64,000 bases of DNA from Flavobacterium alvei (GTDB taxonomy: Bacteria > Bacteroidota > Bacteroidia > Flavobacteriales > Flavobacteriaceae): NCBI RefSeq assembly GCF_002920895.1, contig NZ_PQVG01000005.1, positions 186,001 to 250,000 on the forward strand, written 5' to 3'. Made by a program: the position numbers and the translations under genes. This document shows positions 43,949 through 52,585 of this stretch, piece by piece (within the stretch, counting starts at the first letter, position 1; each line of letters begins with the position of its first letter). A model generated the notes under the pieces. The model ran no database searches and was not told the DNA's origin. It saw only the letters and a program-made list of their open reading frames with translations.

Positions 43949-45529
43949 TTATTCAACTGCTATTCGATGGTTTTCTACTTGATCATTTATGAGAATTTTT
44001 AAAACATAAATACCTTTTTTTAATCCTTTTACAGAAAAAGTCGCCTTGTTATCAGAAATTTTAATTTTTGATTTTGATTGTCCTGACATATCAAAAAGCT
44101 CTCCCGAAATTGTTACGTCTTTTTCGAATTGTTTTTCTGAATCTTTTAATTCGATTGTCACGATGTCATCTGCTGGATTTGGAAATACTGTAAATTGTTC
44201 TGCAGTACTGCTTAATCGAAGACCTAAACCACTGCAATTACTAATTGGTTCTTCTTCAACAAAAAATGGAGTAGTGCCACAACTATTTGATGTTGTAACA
44301 TAAATATCAATTGTCCCTGAATACGTTTTTGGAAAAACCAAAACATCTTGTATTACACCATTATAAGTTTGGATGGATTGTGTCACTTTAACCCAAGGAT
44401 ATGTAGTAACATTATAGGTATAGGTGAATGCTGGGGTTCTGTTAGTTATTTCATATGGCACATAATGGTATTTAATATCATCGCAAAATTCGTTGCTTGC
44501 CCGAACTAAACTAAAAGCTGGTGGCAAACCTGCAAATAAATCTAGTTCTTTAACATAAGATTGTCCACAACTGTTAGTCACTGTAGCTATTAATTTTACT
44601 GCACCACCAGCTGTTGCTGTAAATGTTGTTGATGTACCATTTGCTGTACTTAAAGTTCCAGCTGTTGCATTTGACAAATTCTAAGTTACCGATTGACCAA
44701 CTAATAATCCTTCAAAAGTAAATGTTCTAGTCGTGCATACTGTTGCACTTCCAGAAATATATCCAGTAGGATCAATAGATGAGCGAGTTACAGTACAAGT
44801 TTTTACTTCTGTAGGAACACCATTAATATTTTGAGTAACAGTAATTGTTGATGGCAATACTAGACCTGAACTTGGCTGCAAATTTTTGGAAGTAGCAGTT
44901 GATCCAACCTCCGTCCAACCAGGAAAACTCCAACTGTATGATGGTGTTACGCCAGCAGGAATATTGGCTGGTGTAATTGTAAATATTCTTCCTGTAACTT
45001 CTCCACAACCTAAACTGAGACTGTCGGGAGATAGGGAAAAACTCGGTGGAGGTGTTTTAGTTATTGTAAAAGTACAAGGTGAAGTGTATTGTGTGCCTGA
45101 GGGTGACTCAAATACCAAAAGTAAAGTTCCGCCTGTCGCATTAAAATCAGCGGCATTTATGGAAAAACTAACAGTAGGGGCGTATGATAAAGTAGTAGGC
45201 GCAGCTCCTGGTGTCCAATTCGTTGAAGGAATTTTTTTAAGGTACCTTTGTGTTTTTACATCAGAGAAGGACTTTTTAGTGTAAATATACAATTTACTTT
45301 CGCTATTATTAATTACAGATGTATATGTATCGATATTGACTATCATACTTATCAAGGTGCTAGTACTTGAGGCTAAATCTATATTTCCACAGCCACTCAC
45401 AAAAGATTTAGGCTGTCCATTATTAGTGTATTCTACGTTTTGTGGCGTCACTGATACTTGCTGAGCAGATAGACTCAAAGAGAATAACAATACTGCTACA
45501 TATTTTATAAAATGTATTTTGTTTATCAT
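43949..45529 (-). pseudogene. T9SS type A sorting domain protein interrupted by an in-frame amber stop
   Basis: Two frames (44681-45529, 282 aa, and 43949-44677, 242 aa) join in the same reading frame across a single TAG codon at 44678-44680... read on the minus strand as GTAACT-TAG-AAT. The intact paralogue has TGG (Trp) at the corresponding position (NWSLSNATAG versus T-stop-NLSNATAG). Joined length is 525 codons against 524 in the paralogue. The 3' part keeps a complete T9SS C-terminal sorting domain but would lack the signal peptide; the 5' part would be exported without sorting. The mutation looks recent because no other disruption is seen. Confidence 0.85.
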
Positions 45530-45550
45530 TTTGTTTGTTTTTTAATTTTT

Positions 45551-46114
45551 TTATTCTTTTTCTAAATGTATTTGTAGTCCGATTCCAGTTGTGAACCTAT
45601 CATATTGATTATTATTAACATTGTTTTTTGAAGAGCTATATTCAATTGTTATTTCAAGTGCAACACTACTGTTTAAAAAAAAGGCCGAACCTCCTTTAAG
45701 TCTATATTCAGACGATTTATTATGACCACCTTCCAATTGAATCTTACTTCTATTAAAACTATAGCTTGCTTGAAGAAAAGGGTTAATAATCTTATCAGAT
45801 TTTCTAAAATAGTATCTAACAAAAGGCGCTAATCCGAAACTCTGGCTATTATTATCAGACCCAGAGGGGTTTATAAAAGAAAGACCGACAATACTTCCTA
45901 TTGAAAAATTGTCAACCACAAAATACCCTACATTTGGCGATAATTCAAAGGCAAAACCAGTTTGAGTTGTTTCAGTATTATTGTCTGAATATGTGTTTTT
46001 GTAGTTTATAAAACTTCCACTTCCTCCGACCATCCAATTTCCTTTTGTGATTTGGGAACTAGCAGAAATTGTAAATAAAATTGTTGTAATAAAAAATATT
46101 TTAATTGTTTTCAT
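45551..46114 (-). CDS. small outer-membrane beta-barrel protein (copy 2)
   Basis: 187-aa paralogue of 42986-43540. Same signal peptide start (MKTIKIFFITTILFT) and WMVGGSGSF, FVRYYFRKSDKIINPFLQ and GIGLQIHLEKE blocks, with more divergence in the loops. Paired with the T9SS pseudogene 22 bp downstream, in the same order as copy 1. Probably an outer-membrane barrel with unknown function. Confidence 0.82.
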   Translation of the reverse strand: MKTIKIFFITTILFTISASSQITKGNWMVGGSGSFINYKNTYSDNNTETTQTGFAFELSPNVGYFVVDNFSIGSIVGLSFINPSGSDNNSQSFGLAPFVRYYFRKSDKIINPFLQASYSFNRSKIQLEGGHNKSSEYRLKGGSAFFLNSSVALEITIEYSSSKNNVNNNQYDRFTTGIGLQIHLEKE

Positions 46115-46461
46115 ATGTATATTTAAGATTTATAAAAGTTAATAATGATTAATCTGTTTTTTGAGGGGTGGGCTGTGGTCTTGCAACAGTCTCTTTTTTT
46201 GTATTTTCATATAGCGAACGTTAGTGTTTTTTAGCGTTTTGTTAATTAACTATTTGCAATAATATCACTGAATATTTACTTACAAATTTCTTGCCAAAAT
46301 ATAAGTTTTTTCTTTTTTTATATAAGCAAAAACATTCTTTTTTTGTACGTTTTTAATTATAGTTTAAAATTACAAAGTCCACAACATTCTATTTTACGGT
46401 TTTCCACATTTGGCACAACTTTTTTCATTTTTTTTCATTTTTGCACTCAAAATCCATAAAA
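46115..46461. other. non-coding upstream region, copy 2 of the duplicated leader
   Basis: Upstream of the second OMP gene and downstream of nifJ. From 46170 it repeats the leader at 43597-43889. Contains the GTTAATTAAC palindrome and tandem AGTGTTTT/AGCGTTTT. No gene of useful size. Confidence 0.6.
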
Positions 46462-46500
46462 AAAAACCTACCCAAGATTTTAAATCCCGAGTAGGTTTTT
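46170..46500 (-). repeat. duplicated leader plus terminator, copy 2
   Basis: Counterpart of 43597-43928. The 118 bp next to the hairpin look identical between copies, while the coding sequences nearby differ much more. Confidence 0.85.
46462..46500 (-). terminator. repeated terminator hairpin, copy 4
   Basis: AAAAACCTAC at 46462-46471 pairs with 46491-46500; the interior CCAAGATTTTAAATCCCGA is identical to copy 1. It lies 54 bp after nifJ. Confidence 0.85.
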
Positions 46501-46553
46501 CAATTTACAATCTTTGCTGCTTTGTTAGGGCAGTTTTAAATTAATAAATCCTA

Positions 46554-49500
46554 TTACAAATCTCTGTACAGTTCTAATCTTTCCCATTTAGAATCTACTT
46601 CTTCTTGGGCTTGAGTCAATAACGCGGCACCTAATTCGGCATTTTCTTTTACCACTCTATTAAAACGAGCTTCGTTGTACATAAAGTCGCTCAAAGGAAT
46701 TGTTGGTGCTTTAGAATCTAATTTGAATTTTTTACCTTTTGCTTCCATAGGATTGAATCTAAACAATGGCCAGTATCCTGAATCGATTGCTTTTTCTTGT
46801 TGCGAAATTGCGTTTTTCAATTCGTAACCGTGTTCACCACAATGAGAATAAGCAATAATCAAGGATGGTCCAGGATAAGCTGCGGCTTCTTCAATAGCTT
46901 TAAGCGATTGTAGGTCTTTGGCTCCCATTGCAATTTGAGCTACATACACATTTCCATAAGAAATAGCTTGAAGCGCAAGGGATTTTTTACCTGTTTTTTT
47001 ACCACCAATAGTAAACTTAGCACTTGCTCCAAGAGGAGTCGATTTAGAAGCTTGTCCACCAGTGTTAGAATACACCTCAGTATCCATTACTAAAATATTG
47101 ATATCTTCTCCTGTAGATAAAACGTGATCTACTCCACCGTATCCGATGTCATAAGCCCAACCGTCTCCACCAAAAATCCAAACGGCTTTTTTACGAAGGT
47201 ATTCGGTCAATTGGCTTAATTTTTTAGCATCGGCATTGGTATCACTAATTCGTGCTAAAATTTTATTAAGTGCTTCAATTTGAGCAAATTTTTCGTTTTT
47301 CAAGGCTTCGGTTTCTTCAGAGTTGTTTAGAATAGCATCCACTAATTCTTCGCCAACTACTAATTTCAATGAAACTAATAAATCAACTGCGATTTCTTGT
47401 TTTTTAGACAATCCTAATTTTAAACCTAAACCAAACTCGGCATTGTCTTCAAAAAGTGAGTTTGCCCAAGCTGGACCTCTACCAAATTCATTGGTTTTAT
47501 ATGGTGTAGTTGGTAAATTTCCTCCATAAATAGAAGAACAACCTGTTGCATTGGCAATCATAATACTATCGCCATACAATTGCGTAATCATCTTGATATA
47601 AGGTGTTTCTCCACAACCAGAACAAGCTCCTGAGAATTCGAATAATGGTTCTAAGAATTGAGAGCCTTTTACATTAGTGATTTGCAAAGCCGTTCTGTCA
47701 TAGTAAGGCAAGCTTACAAAGTGATCCCAGTTTACATTTTCTTCGACATCCACTTCAATTTTCTTGTGCATGTTGATGGCTCTGAAGTTTTCTTTTTCTT
47801 TTGAAATTGCTGGACAAACCATTACACAAAGGTCGCAACCAGTACAATCTTCTGGTGAAACCTGTAAAATATAAGATTCGTTTTCTTTAGCAAAAGGTCT
47901 TCCAATGGCTGGAACACTTTTTAATGATCCTGGGAATTTTGCTAATTCATCATTCGTTACTACTTTAGAACGAATGGCAGCGTGAGGACAAATAGCCACA
48001 CATTTGTTACATTGTGTACAAAGGTTTTCGTCGTCCCAAACTGGAATAAAGTCGGCAATACCGCTTTTTTCGAATTGTGAAGTTCCTGTTGGGAAAGTTC
48101 CATCTACCGTGAAAGCACTCACTGGAAGATCATCGCCAAAACCACCTAATATTTTTTCTAACACTTCGGTAACAAAACCATCAGGAGCATTTTTCATAGC
48201 CGAAGCTAAATGTCTTTCGCTAGTAGCTACTTTTGGATAATCAACTTGGAATAAATTTTCTAAAGCTTTATCCACCGCGTTAAAGTTCATTTTCACTACT
48301 TTTTCACCTTTGTGAGAGTAGGATTTTACGATAGCGTTTTTAATTTTTTCAATCGCTTCTTCTTTAGGTAAAATTCCCGAAATAGCGAAGAAACATGTTT
48401 GTAAAATGGTATTGGCTCTTTTTCCAAGACTGGCTTCGAAAGCTACTTTTGTAGCATCGATTACGTAGAATTTAGCTTCTTTGTCAATGATTCCTTGTTG
48501 AATTTGGATAGGCAATCTCGCCCAAATCTCATCTTTAGAATAGGGTGAGTTCAACAAGAAAGTACCACCGTGTTTCAACTCAGCAATCATATTGAATTTT
48601 TCAATAAAATTGAATTTATGACTGGCGATAAAATCGGCTTTATCCACTAAATAGTTGGAATTGATTGGGTCTGGGCCAAAACGCAAGTGCGAAATAGTTT
48701 GTGCTCCCGCTTTTTTAGAGTCATAAACGAAGTATCCTTGAACGTAATTATCTGTAGTTTCACCAATGATTTTGATGGAGTTTTTATTGGCCCCAACCGT
48801 TCCATCAGAACCTAAACCATAGAACATACAGCTAATGGCTTTTGTATGAATATCGAACTTAGGATCAAAATACAAACTGTGGAAAGTTACATCATCATTG
48901 ATTCCAATAGTGAAGTGATTTTTAGGTTTTTTATTCGATAATTCGTCATAAATTCCTTTTACCATCGCTGGTGTAAATTCTTTGGATGACAATCCGTAAC
49001 GACCACCAACTACAATAGGCATTTCTCTACCGCTTTCAACAAGTGCAGTAACAACATCTAAATACATTGGATCACCAATACTTCCAGGCTCTTTTGTTCT
49101 ATCCATAACAGCTATTTTTTGAACTGTTTTTGGCAATACATTCACAAAAGCACTAATATCGAAAGGTCTGAACAAGCGAACTAAAATAACACCCACTTTT
49201 TCGCCTTCTTCAAGCATTACGCTGAGAGCTTCTTTTACAGGACCTTCGGCAGAACCCATAATAATAATTACTCTATCGGCTTCTGGATGTCCTATATAAT
49301 CGAACAAATTATAGTGACGACCTGTAAGTTCGCCAAACTCGTTCATTACTTCTTGAACGGCTGCAGGAACAGCATCATAATATTTGTTGGCCGCTTCACG
49401 AGCTTGGAAGAAAACATCTGGATTTTGAGTGGTACCTCTAAGCACTGGACGATCAGGATCTAATCCTCTATGTCTGTGTTCGGCCACTTTATCTTCGGGC

Positions 49501-50093
49501 ATCATCGCTTGAATGATTTCGTCAGGAATAGAATCAATTTTTGAAATTTCGTGAGAGGTTCTAAAACCATCAAAAATATTCATAAATGGCACTCTAGTTT
49601 TAAGTGTTGCCACCTGAGAAATTAAGGCAAAATCGTGTGCTTCTTGAACAGAACCACCAAATAACATAGAAAATCCTGTTTGTCGGCAAGCCATAACATC
49701 GGAATGATCTCCAAAGATAGAGAGTGCGTGTGTAGCCACCGTTCTGGCTGCCACGTGAATGACGCAAGGCAATAATTCACCAGCAATTTTATACATATTA
49801 GGAATCATCAACAACAAGCCTTGAGAAGCGGTAAATGTTGTAGTCAAAGCACCGGCTTGCAACGAACCGTGAACAGTTCCTGCAGCACCCGCTTCACTTT
49901 GCATTTCGACAATTCTTGGAATATTGTTCCAAATGTTCTTTTTGCCTTTTGAGCTGTAAAGTTCGGCGTGTTCCCCCATTGGCGAAGATGGCGTAATAGG
50001 ATAAATGGCACAGACTTCATTGGTTTTGTGAGCAATTAAAGCCACTGCTTCATTACCGTCACAAATTACTTTTTTAAAAGTTTTATTCTTCAT
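46554..50093 (-). CDS. nifJ: pyruvate:ferredoxin (flavodoxin) oxidoreductase
   Basis: 1179-aa single-chain PFOR from the start MKNKTFKKVICDGNEAVA at 50093 (the frame is open for 29 codons upstream but without a plausible start). It oxidises pyruvate to acetyl-CoA and CO2 while reducing ferredoxin or flavodoxin. Domain order: pyrimidine-binding (alpha), domain II, gamma, then the two-[4Fe4S] ferredoxin domain with CTQCNKCVAICP and CTGCDLCVMVCP (about 695-760), then the TPP domain with GCSSIYGGNLPTTPY and GDGWAYDIGYGG. It is downstream of a ferredoxin gene (136-bp gap with a terminator). O2-sensitive in most species, suggesting low-oxygen growth. Confidence 0.95.
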   Translation of the reverse strand: MKNKTFKKVICDGNEAVALIAHKTNEVCAIYPITPSSPMGEHAELYSSKGKKNIWNNIPRIVEMQSEAGAAGTVHGSLQAGALTTTFTASQGLLLMIPNMYKIAGELLPCVIHVAARTVATHALSIFGDHSDVMACRQTGFSMLFGGSVQEAHDFALISQVATLKTRVPFMNIFDGFRTSHEISKIDSIPDEIIQAMMPEDKVAEHRHRGLDPDRPVLRGTTQNPDVFFQAREAANKYYDAVPAAVQEVMNEFGELTGRHYNLFDYIGHPEADRVIIIMGSAEGPVKEALSVMLEEGEKVGVILVRLFRPFDISAFVNVLPKTVQKIAVMDRTKEPGSIGDPMYLDVVTALVESGREMPIVVGGRYGLSSKEFTPAMVKGIYDELSNKKPKNHFTIGINDDVTFHSLYFDPKFDIHTKAISCMFYGLGSDGTVGANKNSIKIIGETTDNYVQGYFVYDSKKAGAQTISHLRFGPDPINSNYLVDKADFIASHKFNFIEKFNMIAELKHGGTFLLNSPYSKDEIWARLPIQIQQGIIDKEAKFYVIDATKVAFEASLGKRANTILQTCFFAISGILPKEEAIEKIKNAIVKSYSHKGEKVVKMNFNAVDKALENLFQVDYPKVATSERHLASAMKNAPDGFVTEVLEKILGGFGDDLPVSAFTVDGTFPTGTSQFEKSGIADFIPVWDDENLCTQCNKCVAICPHAAIRSKVVTNDELAKFPGSLKSVPAIGRPFAKENESYILQVSPEDCTGCDLCVMVCPAISKEKENFRAINMHKKIEVDVEENVNWDHFVSLPYYDRTALQITNVKGSQFLEPLFEFSGACSGCGETPYIKMITQLYGDSIMIANATGCSSIYGGNLPTTPYKTNEFGRGPAWANSLFEDNAEFGLGLKLGLSKKQEIAVDLLVSLKLVVGEELVDAILNNSEETEALKNEKFAQIEALNKILARISDTNADAKKLSQLTEYLRKKAVWIFGGDGWAYDIGYGGVDHVLSTGEDINILVMDTEVYSNTGGQASKSTPLGASAKFTIGGKKTGKKSLALQAISYGNVYVAQIAMGAKDLQSLKAIEEAAAYPGPSLIIAYSHCGEHGYELKNAISQQEKAIDSGYWPLFRFNPMEAKGKKFKLDSKAPTIPLSDFMYNEARFNRVVKENAELGAALLTQAQEEVDSKWERLELYRDL

Positions 50094-50180
50094 TTTTATA
50101 AAGTTTTTTAAACCATCTCGAATTTGTGACGAACCATTCAATCTACAAATTACTTGACGGTATTTAATTTTAAGAGCCAA

Positions 50181-50216
50181 AAAAAGCTAAAATTCCAAAT
50201 GGCTTTTTAGCTTTTT
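50181..50216 (-). terminator. hairpin between ferredoxin and nifJ
   Basis: A 12-bp stem (AAAAAGCTAAAA 50181-50192 with 50205-50216) and a 12-nt loop. On the minus strand it follows the ferredoxin stop codon. It may reduce read-through from ferredoxin into nifJ, whose own promoter I did not find. Confidence 0.65.
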
Positions 50217-50229
50217 CCAACTCCATGAT

Positions 50230-50580
50230 TTACTCATTATGCAACCAAGCTTTTTTGTCTAATAATTGAGCTTCTGTTTCTACATGATTCCCATCAGGAA
50301 TACAACAGTCAACAGGACAAACAGAAGCACATTGTGGTTTATCGTGAAACCCCTTACATTCTGTACATTTGTCAGCTACAATGTAGAAAAACTCATCAGA
50401 AATTGCGTCATGCTCTTCACTAGCATCGACTTCTATTCCTGAAGGAGATTTTACCATTCCTTTCAAAGCCGATCCATCTGCAAAAGACCACTTAGTGTCT
50501 GGTTCATAAATTGCGTTGTTTGGACATTCTGAAATACATGCATCACAGTTGATACACTCGTCCGTAATAATTATTGCCAT
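50230..50580 (-). CDS. 4Fe-4S dicluster ferredoxin
   Basis: 116-aa ferredoxin with two cluster motifs: CINCDACISECP at residues about 9-20, and CTECKGFHDKPQCASVCP further on, where a long insertion (as in Allochromatium-type 2[4Fe4S] ferredoxins) separates the second and third Cys. It ends with an acidic tail. Probably the electron acceptor for the flanking PFOR and KorAB enzymes. It is divergent from korA, and the shared intergenic region carries an FNR-type palindrome. Confidence 0.93.
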   Translation of the reverse strand: MAIIITDECINCDACISECPNNAIYEPDTKWSFADGSALKGMVKSPSGIEVDASEEHDAISDEFFYIVADKCTECKGFHDKPQCASVCPVDCCIPDGNHVETEAQLLDKKAWLHNE

Positions 50581-50605
50581 AAGAGATATATTTTTTAATT
50601 CCCCG

Positions 50606-50613
50606 TAAAATTA
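50606..50613 (-). promoter_or_regulatory. possible -7 element of the ferredoxin promoter
   Basis: The minus strand reads TAATTTTA, one base from TAnnTTTG, 26 bp upstream of the ferredoxin ATG. Its upstream edge (50613) is 29.5 bp from the palindrome centre, exactly the korA spacing on the other side. Confidence 0.4.
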
Positions 50614-50635
50614 AATGGCTTTTTATTACTTTTAT

Positions 50636-50649
50636 ATGATAATCGTCAT
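50636..50649. promoter_or_regulatory. FNR-type operator between ferredoxin and korA
   Basis: ATGAT-AATC-GTCAT: inverted half-sites with four-base spacer and one mismatch (GTCAT instead of ATCAT) relative to the palindromes at 2396 and 4890. It is centred 29.5 bp from the korA -7 element and the same distance from the candidate ferredoxin -7 element, so one site could activate both divergent units. Confidence 0.6.
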
Positions 50650-50671
50650 ATTTTATTAAATAATCTAAAAT

Positions 50672-50679
50672 TAAATTTG
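50672..50679 (+). promoter_or_regulatory. -7 element of the korAB promoter
   Basis: TAAATTTG (consensus TAnnTTTG), 50 bp upstream of the korA ATG at 50730 and 29.5 bp from the centre of the FNR-type palindrome. Confidence 0.6.
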
Positions 50680-50729
50680 ACACATCATTTATTAACATTT
50701 TTTATTAATAATGAAAAAATATCATACTT

Positions 50730-52583
50730 ATGGGTGCAACTACAATTAAACCTCAGCCTGAAAAATTAGAAGCCGTAGTAATCCGTTTCGTTGGTGACTC
50801 TGGAGATGGAATGCAGTTAACAGGAACTCAATTTACGGATACCTCAGCGATGTTTGGCAATGATATTGCCACTTTTCCCAACTATCCAGCCGAAATCAGA
50901 GCACCTCAAGGCAGTTTGTATGGAGTATCTGGCTATCAAGTTCACATTGGTAGTGTTGAAGTTAGCACTCCTGGAGATGCTGTAGATTTATTAGTAGCTA
51001 TGAATCCTGCTGCATTAAAAACCAATCTGTATGCTTTAAAACCAGGTCATACTTTAATAGTAGATATTGATTCTTTTAATAAGAAAAATTTAGAAAAAGC
51101 AGAATACACCTCAAACCCATTAGAAGATGGAAGCCTCGATAATTACAGAGTTATCGAAGTAGATATGACTTCCTTGACCAAAGAAGCATTGAAAGATGTG
51201 GCAGGTTTAGACACTAAATCGATTTCGAGAAGTAAAAACATGTTTTCTTTAGGGATGATTTATTGGATGTACAACCGTTCGACCGAATATACTATTGATT
51301 TCTTTAATAAAAAATTCAAGTCAAAACCACATATCGTCGAAGCGAATACTAAAGTTTTAATGGCTGGCTATTATTTTGCCGAAACCTTAGAACTTATTCC
51401 TAACTCCTACACTATTTCGCCAGCAAAAATGCCCTCTGGAACCTATAGAATTATTATGGGAAATACAGCAACTGCTTGGGGGTTCTTGGCAGCGGCCGAA
51501 AAATCAGGATTGGAATTATTCTTAGGTTCGTATCCAATCACTCCTGCAACCGACATTTTGCACGAATTGGTAAAACACAAACATTTTGGTGTAAAAGCAT
51601 TTCAAGCCGAAGACGAAATTGCGGGAATTACTTCGGCAATTGGCGCAGCATTTGCGGGAGATTTAGCCATAACAACTACTTCAGGTCCTGGATTAGCCTT
51701 AAAAGGAGAAGCCATTGGTTTAGCCATAATGACCGAATTGCCATTAGTGATTGTAGATGTGCAACGTGGAGGCCCTTCAACAGGATTACCAACCAAAACA
51801 GAACAATCGGATTTATTGCAAGCCATGTATGGTCGAAATGGTGAAAGTCCATTAATTGTTATAGCTGCCAGCACACCTGCCAACTGTTTTAACTTTGCTT
51901 ACGAAGCGGCTAGACTGGCTTTAGAACATATGACTCCCGTTATTTTATTGACTGACGGTTACATCGCAAACGGATCGGCTCCTTGGAAAATACAAACCGT
52001 TGCCGAAATGCCAGAAATAAAAAGCAATAGAATTACTGAAGTAAAAGAAGACTGGCATCCTTATGATAGAGACGAAAAAACATTGGCTCGAAATTGGGCT
52101 GTTCCAGGAACTCCGGGATTAGAACATCGAATTGGTGGATTAGAAAAAGACGCCGTTACCGGAAATATTTCTTATGACCCGAAAAATCATGAGCAAATGA
52201 CTCAAATTAGAGCCGAGAAAATCGAGCGAGTAAAATTTAATATACCAGACTTAGAAACTGAATTTGCCAATGAAGGCGATTTATTAGTCATTGGTTGGGG
52301 CGGAACCTATGGTTCTTTGCATTCGGCGGTGAAACAAATGAATGAACTGGGACATAAAAACATTGGTTATGCCCATTTCAATTACATTAATCCAATGCCA
52401 AAAAACACCGAAGAAGTTTTATCCAAATTCAAAAAAATTCTGGTTTGCGAATTAAACAGCGGTCAATTTGCCAGCCTACTCAAAATTAAATACAGTAAAT
52501 TTGACTTTTACCAATTTAATAAAGTGCAAGGATTGCCTTTTGCCAACGAAGACCTAATTGAGAAATTTAAATCACTAGTGTAA
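50730..52583 (+). CDS. korA: 2-oxoacid:ferredoxin oxidoreductase subunit alpha (KorA-like)
   Basis: 617 aa. The N-terminal gamma-type domain (about 15-190, with FVGDSGDGMQLTGTQF and FPNYPAEIRAPQG) is fused to the pyrimidine-binding alpha domain (about 220-450, GFLAAAEKSGLELFLGSYPITPATDILHEL and GLALKGEAIGLAIMTELP) and a C-terminal transketolase-like domain. This architecture is that of KorA of 2-oxoglutarate:ferredoxin oxidoreductase. Makes the CoA thioester and reduces ferredoxin. It is followed 2 bp later by korB. The exact 2-oxoacid (2-oxoglutarate is likely) is inferred from the family. Confidence 0.94.
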   Translation: MGATTIKPQPEKLEAVVIRFVGDSGDGMQLTGTQFTDTSAMFGNDIATFPNYPAEIRAPQGSLYGVSGYQVHIGSVEVSTPGDAVDLLVAMNPAALKTNLYALKPGHTLIVDIDSFNKKNLEKAEYTSNPLEDGSLDNYRVIEVDMTSLTKEALKDVAGLDTKSISRSKNMFSLGMIYWMYNRSTEYTIDFFNKKFKSKPHIVEANTKVLMAGYYFAETLELIPNSYTISPAKMPSGTYRIIMGNTATAWGFLAAAEKSGLELFLGSYPITPATDILHELVKHKHFGVKAFQAEDEIAGITSAIGAAFAGDLAITTTSGPGLALKGEAIGLAIMTELPLVIVDVQRGGPSTGLPTKTEQSDLLQAMYGRNGESPLIVIAASTPANCFNFAYEAARLALEHMTPVILLTDGYIANGSAPWKIQTVAEMPEIKSNRITEVKEDWHPYDRDEKTLARNWAVPGTPGLEHRIGGLEKDAVTGNISYDPKNHEQMTQIRAEKIERVKFNIPDLETEFANEGDLLVIGWGGTYGSLHSAVKQMNELGHKNIGYAHFNYINPMPKNTEEVLSKFKKILVCELNSGQFASLLKIKYSKFDFYQFNKVQGLPFANEDLIEKFKSLV

Positions 52584-52585
52584 TT

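Noticed and set aside
44886..45284. 132-codon plus-strand frame opposite the T9SS gene
   Set aside because: Antisense to the conserved signal-peptide and Ig-like part; a similar antisense frame exists opposite the paralogue, as expected from shared codon use.
43541..46461. The repeated leader considered as a CRISPR-like array
   Set aside because: Only two long copies, separated by whole genes, with no regular short spacers and no cas genes.
50094..50229. FNR-type site and promoter searched for directly upstream of nifJ
   Set aside because: No palindrome and no good TAnnTTTG element at correct spacing; nifJ may rely on read-through from the ferredoxin promoter.
51476..51844. 122-codon frame inside korA
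   Set aside because: Shadow frame; korA is intact and conserved in the other frame.
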